The position numbers and the translations under genes were made by a program. The notes beneath the pieces are model-generated. The model did no database searches, was not told the origin of the DNA, and saw nothing but the letters and a program-made list of their open reading frames with translations. From positions 213,972 through 277,971 of the forward strand of contig NZ_VITN01000007.1 of the NCBI RefSeq assembly GCF_007828045.1: 64,000 bases of DNA, read 5' to 3'. This DNA comes from Nitrospirillum amazonense (GTDB lineage: Bacteria > Pseudomonadota > Alphaproteobacteria > Azospirillales > Azospirillaceae). Positions 1-8,896 of this stretch are shown piece after piece; position 1 is the first letter of the stretch; each line of letters opens with the position of its first letter.

Positions 1-3000
1 AGCTGGCCGATCTGGGCTGTCGTCAGTTCCTGCACATCGGCCGAGGTCAGGCTGTTCAGCTGGGTGCTGGTCAGCGACTGGACCTGGGCGCTGGTCAGCT
101 TCGACACCTGGGCGCTGGATAGCGCGTTCAGGTTATCGCTGCTGAGGTTCGACACCTGGGCCGTCGTCAGCTGGCCGATCTGCGCCGTCGTCAGTTCCCG
201 GACATCCGAGGTCGTCAGGCTGTTCAGCTGGGTGCTGGTCAGTGACTGGACCTGGGCACTGTTCAGGCTGGACACCTGGGTGCTGGTCAGCGCGTTCAGG
301 TTGTCGCTGGTCAAGCCGGAGACCTGCGTGGTCGTCAAGGCCTGGACCTGGGCCGTCGTCAGCTTCTGCACCGTGGCCGTGGACAGGGCGCCCAACTGGT
401 CAGTGGACAGCGCCTTCACCTGGGCGGTCGTCAGGCTGCTGACCTGGGCCGTCCCCAGCGCCGCCACTTGGTCGGTGGTCAGCGACTGGACCTGGGTCGT
501 CGTCAGGCCTGCCACCTGGCTGGAGCTGAGGGCGTTCAGCTGATCGGTGCCCAGCGTCGAGAGCTGTGCCGTCGTCAACTGGCCGATCTGGGCGCTGGAC
601 AGCTCGCGGACATCCGATGTCGTCAGGCCATTCAGCTGATCCGTGGTCAGGGCCTGGATCTGGCTGCTGGACAACTTGGCCACCTGGGCACTCGACAGCG
701 CGTTCAGGTTGCTGGTCGTCAGGCCGGACACCTGGCTGGTGGTCAGCGCGCCGATCTGTGCCGTCGTCAACGCCTGAGCGTCCGCCGTGCTGAGGGCCGC
801 CAGTTGATCGGTCGACAGCTGCTGCACGTCCGTGGTCGACAGGCTGGCCACCTGCGCCGTCGTCAGCGAGGAAACCACGTCCGTGCTCAGGTTCGACACC
901 TGGGCCGTCGTCAGCTGGCCGATCTGGGCCGTCGTCAGTTCCTGCACATCGGCCGAGGTCAGGCTGTTCAGCTGCGTGCTGGTCAGCGACTGGACCTGGG
1001 CGCTGGTCAGCTTAGACACCTGGGCGCTGGACAGCGCGTTCAGGTTATCGCTGCTGAGGTTGGAGACCTGCGCCGTCGTCAGCTGGCCAATCTGGGCCGT
1101 CGTGAACTCCCGGATGTCGGCGGTCGTCAGGCTGTTCAGCTGGGTACTGGTCAGGGCCTGGACCAGCGCACTGGTCAGGCTGGACACCTGGGCGCTGCTC
1201 AGGGCGCTCAGATTGGTGCTGTTGAGGCCGGAAATCTGGGCCGTCGTCAGCTGGCTAACCTGCTGGGTCGTCAGCTTCTGCACCGTGTCGGTGGACAGGG
1301 CGTTCAGCTGATCCGTCGTCAGGGCCTTCACCTGGCTGGACGACAGGCTGGTCACCTGCGCGGTCGTCAGGGCCGCGGCCTGGTCGGTCGTCAGCGACTG
1401 GACCTGCGCGGTCGTCAGGCCAGCCACTTGGCTGGAGCTGAGGGCCTGCAGGTTCGTGGTACCCAGCGTCGACAGCTGGGCCGTCGTCAGCTGCCCAACC
1501 TGGGTGCTCGACAGTTCCCGGACGTCCGAGGTCGTCAGGCCGTTCAGCTGATCCGTGGTCAGGGCCTGGATCTGGCTGCTGGACAGCTTGGCCACCTGAG
1601 CGCTGCTGAGTGCGTTCAGGTTGTTGGTCGTCAGGCCGGACACCTGACTGGTGGTCAGCGCGCCAATCTGCGCCGTCGTCAGGGCCCGGGCATCCGCCGT
1701 GCTGAGCGAGGCCAGCTGGTCGGTCGACAGCTGCTGCACATCCGTGGTCGACAGGCTGGCCACCTGCGCCGTCGTCAGCGAGGAAACCACGTCCGTGCTC
1801 AGGTTCGACACCTGCGCCGTGGTCAGCTGGCCGATCTGGGCCGTCGTCAGTTCCTGCACATCAGCCGAGGTCAAGCTGTTCAACTGGCTGCTGGTCAGCG
1901 ACTGAACCTGGGCGCTGGTCAGCTTGGACACCTGGGCGCTGGACAGCGCGTTCAGGTTATCGCTGCTGAGGTTGGAGATCTGCGCCGTCGTCAGCTGGCT
2001 GATCTGCGCCGTCGTCAGTTCCTGCACGTCCGAGGTCGTCAGGCTGTTCAGCTGGGTGCTGGTCAGCGACTGAACCTGGGCGCTGCTCAGGCTGGACACC
2101 TGGGTGCTGGTCAGCGCGTTCAGGTTGTCGCTGGTCAGGCCGGAGACCTGCGTGGTCGTAAGAGCCTGGACCTGGGCCGTCGTCAGCTTCTGCACCGTGG
2201 CCGTGGACAAGGCGCCCAACTGGTCGGTGGACAGCGCCTTCACCTGGCTGGTGGTCAGCGACTGAACCTGCGCCGTGCCTAGCGCCGACACCTGAGTGGT
2301 GGTCAGCGACTGAACCTGCGCCGTCGTCAGACCCGCAACCTGGCTGGAGCTGAGGGCGTTCAACTGATCGGTGCCCAGCGTCGAGAGCTGCGCCGTCGTC
2401 AACTGGCCGATCTGGCTGCTGGACAGCTCGCGGACATCCGAGGTCGTCAGGCCGTTCAGCTGATCCGTGGTCAGGGCCTGGATCTGGCTGCTGGACAGCT
2501 TGGCCACCTGGGCGCTGCTGAGTGCGTTCAGGTTGCTGGTCGTCAGGCCGGACACCTGGCTGGTGGTCAGCGCGCCGATCTGCGCCGTCGTCAGGGCCCG
2601 GGCGTCCGCCGTGCTGAGGGCCGCCAGCTGGTCGGTGGACAGCTGCTGCACGTCCGTGGTCGTCAGGCTGGACACCTGCGCCGTCGTCAGCGAGGAAACC
2701 ACGTCCGTGCTCAGGTTCGACACCTGGGCCGTCGTCAGCTGGCCGATCTGGGCCGTCGTCAGTTCCTGCACATCAGCCGAGGTCAGGCTGTTCAGCTGCG
2801 TGCTGGTCAGCGACTGGACCTGGGTGCTGGTCAGCTTCGACACCTGGGCGCTGGTCAGCGCGTTCAGGTTATCGCTGCTGAGGTTCGACACCTGCGCCGT
2901 CGTCAGCTGGCTGACCTGCGCCGTCGTGAACTCCCGGATGTCGGAGGTCGACAGGCTGTTCAGTTGCGCGGTGGTCAGCGACTGAACCTGGGCACTGGAC

Positions 3001-6000
3001 AGCGCGGCCACCTGAGTGGAATTCAGGGCGCTCAAGTTGTCAGTGCTGAGGCCGGAAATCTGGGCCGTCGTCAGCGCCTGGACCTGCGCGGTCGTCAGCT
3101 TTTGCACCGTCGCCGTGGCGAGCGCCCCCAGCTGATCGGTGGACAGGGCCTTCACCTGGCTGGTGGTCAGGCTGGCCACCTGCGCGGTCGTCAGGGCCGC
3201 GGCCTGGTCGGTCGTCAGCGACTGGACCTGCGCGGTCGTCAGGCCAGCCACTTGGCTGGAGCTGAGGGCCTGCAGGTTCGTGGTGCCCAGCGCCGACAGC
3301 TGCGCCGTCGTCAGCTGCCCGATCTGGGCGCTGCTGAGTTCACCCACGTCGGCCGTGGTCAGGTTGTTCAGCTGATCCGTGGTCAGGGACTGGATCTGGC
3401 TGCTGGACAGCTTGGCCACCTGGGCGCTGCTCAGCGCGTTCAGGTTGGTGCTGCTGAGGCCGGACACCTGGCTGGTGGTCAGCGCGCCAATCTGCGCCGT
3501 CGTCAGGGCCCGGGCGTCCGCCGTGCTGAGGGCCGCCAGCTGGTCGGTGGACAGCTGCTGCACGTCCGTGGTCGTCAGGCTGGACACCTGCGCCGTCGTC
3601 AGCGAGGACACCACGTCCGTGCTCAGGTTCGACACCTGCGCCGTCGTCAGCTGGCCGATCTGGGCCGTCGTCAGTTCCTGAACGTCGGCCGAGGTCAGGC
3701 TGTTCAGCTGCGTGCTGGTCAACGACTGGACCTGGGTGCTGGTCAGCTTCGACACCTGGGCGCTGGTCAGCGCGTTCAGGTTATCGCTGCTGAGGTTCGA
3801 CACCTGCGCCGTCGTCAGCTGGCTGACCTGCGCCGTCGTGAACTCCCGGATGTCGGAGGTCGACAGGCTGTTCAGTTGCGCGGTGGTCAGCGACTGAACC
3901 TGGGCACTGGACAGCGCGGCCACCTGAGTGGAATTCAGGGCGCTCAAGTTGTCAGTGCTGAGGCCGGAAATCTGGGCCGTCGTCAGCGCCTGGACCTGCG
4001 CGGTCGTCAGCTTCTGCACCGTCGCCGTGGCGAGCGCCCCCAGTTGATCGGTGGACAGGGCCTTCACCTGGCTGGTGGTCAGGCTGGCCACCTGCGCGGT
4101 CGTCAGGGCCGCGGCCTGGTCGGTCGTCAGCGACTGGACCTGCGCGGTCGTCAGGCCAGCCACTTGGCTGGAGCTAAGGGCCTGCAGGTTCGTGGTGCCC
4201 AGCGCCGACAGCTGCGCCGTCGTCAGCTGCCCGATCTGGGCGCTGCTGAGTTCACCTATGTCGGCCGTGGTCAGGTTGTTCAGCTGATCCGTGGTCAGGG
4301 ACTGGATCTGGCTGCTGGACAGCTTGGCCACCTGGGCGCTGCTCAGCGCGTTCAGGTTGGTGCTGCTGAGGCCGGATACCTGGCTGGTGGTCAGCGCGCC
4401 GATCTGCGCCGTCGTCAGGGCCCGGGCGTCCGCCGTGCTGAGAGCCGCCAGTTGATCGGTCGACAGCTGCTGCACATCCGTGGTCGTCAGGCTGGCCACC
4501 TGCGCCGTCGTCAGCGAGGACACCACGTCCGTGCTCAGGTTCGACACCTGGGCCGTCGTCAGCTGGCCGATCTGCGCCGTGGTCAGTTGCTGGACGTCAG
4601 CCGAGGTCAGGCTGTTCAACTGGCTGCTGGTCAGCGACTGGACCTGGGCGCTGGTCAGCTTCGACACCTGGGCGCTGGACAGCGCGTTCAGATTATCGCT
4701 GCTGAGGTTCGACACCTGCGCCGTCGTCAGCTGGCCGATCTGCGCCGTGGTCAGTTCCTGCACGTCCGAGGTCGTCAGGCTGTTCAGCTGGTTGCTGGTC
4801 AGCGACTGGACCTGGGCGCTGTTCAGGCTGGACACCTGGCTGCTGGTCAGCGCGTTCAGATTGTCGCTGGTGAGGCCGGAGACCTGCGTGGTCGTCAGGG
4901 CCTGGACCTGGGCCGTCGTCAGCTTCTGCACCGTCGCCGTGGACAAGGCGCCCAGCTGATCGGTGGACAGCGCCTTCACCTGAGCCGTCGTCAGGCTGCT
5001 GACCTGGGCCGTGCCCAACGCCGACACCTGGGTGGTCGTCAGCGACTGGACCTGGGCCGTCGTCAGGCCCGCCACCTGGCTGGAGGTAAGGGCGTTCAGT
5101 TGGTCGGTGCCCAATTCGGACAGCTGGGTTGTGGTCAGCTGGCCAATCTGGGCGCTGGACAGTTCCCGGACATCCGAAGTCGTCAGAGCATTCAGCTGAT
5201 CCGTGGTCAGGGCCTGGATCTGGCTGCTGGACAGCTTGGCCACCTGGCCGCTGCTCAGCGCGTTCAGGTTGGTGCTGCTGAGGGTCGACACCTGCGCCGT
5301 CGTCAGCGCGCCCACCTGGTTGGCGGTCAGCGCCTGCACGTCGGCCGTGTTCAGAGAATTCAGCTGGTCGCTATTCAGCGACTGAACCTGGGTCGTGGTC
5401 AGACCGGCCGCCTGGCCGGTGCTGAGGGCCGAAACGACAGTGGTGCTGAGGGCGGAGACCTGCGCCGTGGTCAGCTGGCTGACCTGGGCGGTCGTGAATT
5501 CACGAATGTCGGACGAGGACAGACCGTTCAGCTGGCTGCTGGTCAGCGACTGGACCTGGGCGCTCGACAGCGAGGCCACCTGGCCGGAACTCAGGGCCGA
5601 CAGATTGTCCGTGGTCAGACCGGAGATCTGGGAGGTGGTCAGGGCCTGAACCTGAGCCGTCGTCAGCTTCTGCACCGTCGCCGTGGCAAGCGCACCCAAC
5701 TGGTCGGTGGTCAGCGCCTTCACCTGGGACGCGGTCAGGCTGGTCACCTGGCTGGTGGTCAGCGCTGCGGCCTGGTCGGTGGTCAGGGTGCTGACCTGGG
5801 CGGTGCTGAGGCCCGCAACCTGGGTGGAGCTCAAGGCCTGCAGGTTGGTGGTGCCCAGGGCCGACGTCTGCGCCGTCGTCAGCTGGCCCACCTGGGCGCT
5901 GCTGAACTCACGCACGTCGGCCGTGGTCAGGCTGTTGAGCTGATCGGTGGTCAGCGATTGAATCTGGCTGCTGGACAGCTTGGCCACCTGCGCGCTGTTG
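1..6000 (-). repeat. Nested tandem repeat: 24-bp units in 912-bp higher-order units
   Basis: The basic period is 24 bp, one octapeptide. A distinctive segment (plus-strand gaggaaaccacgtccgtg and variants) recurs at 868, 1780, 2692, 3604, 4516 and, degenerate, at 5428: exactly 912 bp apart each time, or 38 octads (304 residues). The copies covering about 2900-3750 and 3810-4660 differ at only a few bases in the parts I compared. Copies near the gene's 5' end (above ~5300) are more diverged, and above 6000 the 912-bp register is hard to follow. This is the pattern of recent tandem amplification inside the gene. Confidence 0.85.
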
Positions 6001-6980
6001 AGCGCATTCAGGTTGTCGCTGCTGAGGCCGGAAATCTGGCTGGTCGTCAGCGCGCCCACCTGGTTCAGGCTGAGCGCCTGCACGTCCGCGGTGGTCAGCG
6101 CGTTCAGCTGATCGGTGGTCAGCGATTGAATCTGAGTCGTCGTCAGGCCGGCCACCTGGGAGGTGGTCAGCGCGGACACATTGGCAGTGCCGATGGCGGA
6201 CAGCTGCGCGGTGGTCAGCTGGCCGATCTGGGCGGAATTCAGCTCACGCACGTCGGCGGTGGTCAGGCTGTTGAGCTGATCGGTGGTCAGCGCCTGAACC
6301 TGGGTGCTGGACAGCTTTGCCACCTGCGCGCTGCTGAGCGCGTTCAGGTTGTCGCTGCTGAGGCCACCGATCTGGCCTGCGCTGAGTCCGCCTATCTGGG
6401 TGGCGCTGAACTCGTTGATGTCGGAGGTGCTGAGGGCGTTCAGCTGGCTGGTGGTCAGGCCCTGCAACTGCACGGTGGACAGCGACTGCACCTGGGCGCT
6501 GTTGAGCGCCGACAGGTTATCGCTGCTGAGGCCGGAAATCTGGGCAGAGGTCAACCCGGAGAGCTGCGTCGTCGTCAAGGCGCGCGCATCGGCGGTGTTG
6601 AAGGCGCTGAGCTGCGCCGTCGTCAAGAACCCGACTTGGGTCTTGCTGAATTCCTGGATGGACGAGGTGGTGAGCGCACTGAGCTGGTCGGTGGTCAACG
6701 CCTGTATCTGGTCGGAGGTCAGCGCCTGGACCTGATTGGACTTCAGCGCCTCAAAATCATCCGTGGACAGGACACTGATGTCCGCGTCGCTGAATGCCTG
6801 AAGCTGCGAAACGCTGAAGACCATCTGGCTGGCCTGGAAGGCCGCCACCTGGGTCGTCGTTAGCGCCTGGATCTGGGCTGTCGACAGCGCGGCAACATCA
6901 GCCGTGCTGAGGGCCTGAATGTTCGCCGTGGACAAGGCGGCAATCTGAGACGGGCCCAGGAAAGTAATAGGCGAGACCAT
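1..6980 (-). CDS. Giant octapeptide-repeat protein, C-terminus beyond left edge
   Basis: The reading frame starts at an ATG at 6980 and runs off the left edge. That is at least 2326 codons; I saw no in-frame stop on the stretches I read. A GGAGG lies 6 bases upstream of the ATG. The protein opens MVSPITFLGPSQIAALSTAN and then repeats an 8-residue unit of the form L-[ST]-[ST]-x-[QD]-[ILV]-x-[AS], for example LTTAQIGQ, LTSADVQE, LSSDNLNA. About 290 units are in view. There is no N-terminal signal peptide, so export (if any) would need a C-terminal signal, such as a type I secretion signal, outside the window. The first ~100 residues are more divergent (AFQASQMVFSVSQLQAFSDA) and the interior is very homogeneous. 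I recall that long alphaproteobacterial proteins with similar repeats exist and are loosely annotated as adhesins or repeat proteins; no function is proven here. Plus-strand frames over this region stay open only because the repeat length is a multiple of three. Confidence 0.85.
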   Translation of the reverse strand, partial: MVSPITFLGPSQIAALSTANIQALSTADVAALSTAQIQALTTTQVAAFQASQMVFSVSQLQAFSDADISVLSTDDFEALKSNQVQALTSDQIQALTTDQLSALTTSSIQEFSKTQVGFLTTAQLSAFNTADARALTTTQLSGLTSAQISGLSSDNLSALNSAQVQSLSTVQLQGLTTSQLNALSTSDINEFSATQIGGLSAGQIGGLSSDNLNALSSAQVAKLSSTQVQALTTDQLNSLTTADVRELNSAQIGQLTTAQLSAIGTANVSALTTSQVAGLTTTQIQSLTTDQLNALTTADVQALSLNQVGALTTSQISGLSSDNLNALNSAQVAKLSSSQIQSLTTDQLNSLTTADVREFSSAQVGQLTTAQTSALGTTNLQALSSTQVAGLSTAQVSTLTTDQAAALTTSQVTSLTASQVKALTTDQLGALATATVQKLTTAQVQALTTSQISGLTTDNLSALSSGQVASLSSAQVQSLTSSQLNGLSSSDIREFTTAQVSQLTTAQVSALSTTVVSALSTGQAAGLTTTQVQSLNSDQLNSLNTADVQALTANQVGALTTAQVSTLSSTNLNALSSGQVAKLSSSQIQALTTDQLNALTTSDVRELSSAQIGQLTTTQLSELGTDQLNALTSSQVAGLTTAQVQSLTTTQVSALGTAQVSSLTTAQVKALSTDQLGALSTATVQKLTTAQVQALTTTQVSGLTSDNLNALTSSQVSSLNSAQVQSLTSNQLNSLTTSDVQELTTAQIGQLTTAQVSNLSSDNLNALSSAQVSKLTSAQVQSLTSSQLNSLTSADVQQLTTAQIGQLTTAQVSNLSTDVVSSLTTAQVASLTTTDVQQLSTDQLAALSTADARALTTAQIGALTTSQVSGLSSTNLNALSSAQVAKLSSSQIQSLTTDQLNNLTTADIGELSSAQIGQLTTAQLSALGTTNLQALSSSQVAGLTTAQVQSLTTDQAAALTTAQVASLTTSQVKALSTDQLGALATATVQKLTTAQVQALTTAQISGLSTDNLSALNSTQVAALSSAQVQSLTTAQLNSLSTSDIREFTTAQVSQLTTAQVSNLSSDNLNALTSAQVSKLTSTQVQSLTSTQLNSLTSADVQELTTAQIGQLTTAQVSNLSTDVVSSLTTAQVSSLTTTDVQQLSTDQLAALSTADARALTTAQIGALTTSQVSGLSSTNLNALSSAQVAKLSSSQIQSLTTDQLNNLTTADVGELSSAQIGQLTTAQLSALGTTNLQALSSSQVAGLTTAQVQSLTTDQAAALTTAQVASLTTSQVKALSTDQLGALATATVQKLTTAQVQALTTAQISGLSTDNLSALNSTQVAALSSAQVQSLTTAQLNSLSTSDIREFTTAQVSQLTTAQVSNLSSDNLNALTSAQVSKLTSTQVQSLTSTQLNSLTSADVQELTTAQIGQLTTAQVSNLSTDVVSSLTTAQVSSLTTTDVQQLSTDQLAALSTADARALTTAQIGALTTSQVSGLTTSNLNALSSAQVAKLSSSQIQALTTDQLNGLTTSDVRELSSSQIGQLTTAQLSTLGTDQLNALSSSQVAGLTTAQVQSLTTTQVSALGTAQVQSLTTSQVKALSTDQLGALSTATVQKLTTAQVQALTTTQVSGLTSDNLNALTSTQVSSLSSAQVQSLTSTQLNSLTTSDVQELTTAQISQLTTAQISNLSSDNLNALSSAQVSKLTSAQVQSLTSSQLNSLTSADVQELTTAQIGQLTTAQVSNLSTDVVSSLTTAQVASLSTTDVQQLSTDQLASLSTADARALTTAQIGALTTSQVSGLTTNNLNALSSAQVAKLSSSQIQALTTDQLNGLTTSDVRELSSTQVGQLTTAQLSTLGTTNLQALSSSQVAGLTTAQVQSLTTDQAAALTTAQVTSLSSSQVKALTTDQLNALSTDTVQKLTTQQVSQLTTAQISGLNSTNLSALSSAQVSSLTSALVQALTSTQLNSLTTADIREFTTAQIGQLTTAQVSNLSSDNLNALSSAQVSKLTSAQVQSLTSTQLNSLTSADVQELTTAQIGQLTTAQVSNLSTDVVSSLTTAQVASLSTTDVQQLSTDQLAALSTADAQALTTAQIGALTTSQVSGLTTSNLNALSSAQVAKLSSSQIQALTTDQLNGLTTSDVRELSSAQIGQLTTAQLSTLGTDQLNALSSSQVAGLTTTQVQSLTTDQVAALGTAQVSSLTTAQVKALSTDQLGALSTATVQKLTTAQVQALTTTQVSGLTSDNLNALTSTQVSSLNSAQVQSLTSTQLNSLTTSDVRELTTAQIGQLTTAQVSNLSSDNLNALSSAQVSKLTSAQVQSLTSTQLNSLTSADVQELTTAQIGQ

Positions 6981-8156
6981 TTACAACCTCCGATCGCACC
7001 TCGTTTGAGATGCCTCATGGACGGCGCTAAAAACACCCATTTTTTGGGCGCAACCACAGCCATGCGGTTGATATGAAAATCACACTCCGGTTAACGCTTC
7101 CCTTATGGAAACGGCAACGGGACCCCACGCATCCCGACGGCGTCCCTTCTGGACATATGCCGCCTGGCAACCCCGTTACCCCTAAAGTCGAAAGGGACCT
7201 CTGGCACACGGATAGCCTGGCGGCCACGATAATAAGATGCGAGGGCAACTTCAAGGCGTATTTTGCCCATAAGGCTAATGAAGCCCATGAATCTTCATAC
7301 CCCAAAGCGTTAACGAGACATTACCAAACGGATGGGCCCACCAGTATGAGGCAAACAGAACCGGTCTCTGCCCAATATATGGGCTGCCTTTGTTCCTTCA
7401 TATTCCTTCGAATAGGTTGGTCCCGGCAACCAACGACTCTGTTTAGAGGCGGCGGAGACATGATAACGCTGTCCCCATCCTGGTAATGATGCGTCCATAC
7501 CCGCCCGTTGGATCCGTGGAATCGCAGTGCGCCGGGTCGCCACCTCGCGCTACTGCTGTAGCTGGGCGCCCTGGGCCTCCCAGATTCAAGAAATTGTCCG
7601 TAAAATTGTCCCGTTCTAGGCGAGACTATTCCAGCGCCAGAGCCGATTCCGCCGCACGCTTATCATAGGGGAAGGCGCACGCGTCGTTGTGCCCGGCCTA
7701 TTCCATTCAGCGGCGGCGAGACGATACCATCAATTCCCTTGGCTATAGCGACGCGGAGACCAAGCCGGGGCTCCGCAGTGTGCGATGGGCAGCGTGCGAT
7801 GGATTGATCACAGCTGCCCCGCTGGGGCACGGCATGTGGCGGCATTTCCGGCCCCTGACACAGCTGTCCGCGGCCGACTCGGCGGATAATGCGGAGAACC
7901 TTCATGGGCGGCCCCTCTCGCCAGTATCATGTTGTGGCCGGACACTACGTACCGGAGGGTTCCCACCCATGCCACGGCACGCAGCGGCCCGTCCGTAACT
8001 ATCAGGCGCTCTTCCCCTTGCCGGGCCCATAGTTCGGCGGCGACAGCCACACAACCCTCGCCCTGCCAGACCTGCGGAAAAGGGCGCCCACGGGCTGCAT
8101 GTGGATGATCGCCATGCGGGGCATCTATCTGCCGCCCGCCCATTAAGCCGCGGAAA
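6981..8156. other. Gene-poor stretch upstream of the giant gene
   Basis: No convincing gene. Open frames are short (up to ~137 codons), overlap on both strands and resemble no family I know. The bases just above 6980 must hold the promoter and leader of the giant minus-strand gene; I could not pick out a clear -10/-35 pair. The rest looks like decayed or non-coding DNA bordering the replication module. Confidence 0.5.
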
Positions 8157-8190
8157 CCGTGGGGAGTTCTGACATCAGAACTCCCCACGG
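8157..8190. repeat. 34-bp perfect inverted repeat with parS-like core
   Basis: Two perfect 16-base arms (CCGTGGGGAGTTCTGA and its complement) flank a central CA. The inner part, GTTCTGACATCAGAAC at 8166-8181, differs by one central base from the palindrome found at 10971 and 12590. It is therefore either another partition site or a hairpin sharing the core. No T-run follows, so a simple terminator is less likely. Confidence 0.6.
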
Positions 8191-8228
8191 CCGGGCTCCT
8201 GAATCCGATAACCGGGCGGGATAAGGAG

Positions 8229-8650
8229 GTGATGGCGCTGCCGGCCCAATTGGCGGATGAGCGACTCGTTACCATCATCGGTCTCGGCGGAACGGGTAAG
8301 ACCACCGTCGCCGTGGCCGTCGCCCATCCCCTGGCCGCAGCATTCTCCGGTTCGGCGCCGTGTGCTGATTCCGGCATGATCACTGTCCGCCGGTCGGCGG
8401 CAACCGCGGCCACCCCGCTGCTGGACCAGGCGGACCAATCGGACGATCCGACGCCCAGCCCAGTGCAGTTCATAAGTGCAGTTCATAGAGGACAAGCGCA
8501 TTCTCATCCTCGATACCTATGACCATCTGGACCTGTGAGCATCTTCTGGTGGAGACGATCGCGAAGCTGCCCGCCGCCAACACCAGCGGCGCCCCCAACC
8601 GGCATATCCAGGCCACCAGCCGGGAGGGCCGGTATCGAGGGCCCTCAGAA
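8229..8650 (+). pseudogene. Decayed ATPase fragment of a winged-helix/LuxR-type regulator
   Basis: Frame 8229 encodes LADERLVTIIGLGGTGKTTV, a P-loop typical of the ATPase domain in large winged-helix or LuxR-type regulators (commonly RLVTIVGPGGIGKTT). About 80 codons later a second frame gives EDKRILILDTYDHLDL then a stop, and a third gives CEHLLVETIAKL followed by QATSREG. These match the family's Walker B (LLVLDNCEHL) and sensor (ILATSRE) motifs. The motifs are in the right order but broken by a stop and frameshifts, with the segment between P-loop and Walker B shortened and no regulator domain on either side. This is a remnant, not a gene. Confidence 0.6.
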
Positions 8651-8860
8651 CAAGGGCCGCGCGCCGCTGCGCTCCTCCCTGGAACGATTCGGGGAAGACC
8701 ATGGTGATCTTCACGTTGAGACCACCCGGGATGTGCTGGCGCTTGTGGAATAGCCCCCTACTCCCGGCTGGCGCAAGCGATAGCCAACTTAGCTTGCGTT
8801 CCATCGAGGGGCAGGCCAGTTCTTCCAGCACTTTATTATCGGCGAAACCAAAGCCAGCCA

Positions 8861-8876
8861 GTTCCGACGTCAGAAT
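8861..8876. promoter_or_regulatory. Degenerate parS-like palindrome
   Basis: GTTCCGACGTCAGAAT matches the 16-bp palindrome GTTCTGACGTCAGAAC at 14 of 16 positions. It lies just past the 3' end of rep. It may be a weak ParB site. Confidence 0.4.
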
Positions 8877-8896
8877 CAGAACCGGCCCCATTTGGA

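Noticed and set aside
2964..6863. A 1299-codon plus-strand open frame (and another at 468-2282) over the repeats
   Set aside because: The 24-bp repeat keeps several frames open. These frames give low-complexity Arg/Gln/Gly-rich sequence with no ribosome site. The minus-strand frame has a GGAGG, an ATG and sensible octapeptides.
1..6980. CRISPR-like regular repeats
   Set aside because: Repeats are contiguous and coding, with no unique spacers, and diverge gradually.
7073..7486. A 137-codon frame in the gene-poor stretch
   Set aside because: No recognisable domain, no ribosome site, and overlapping frames on both strands with similar length.
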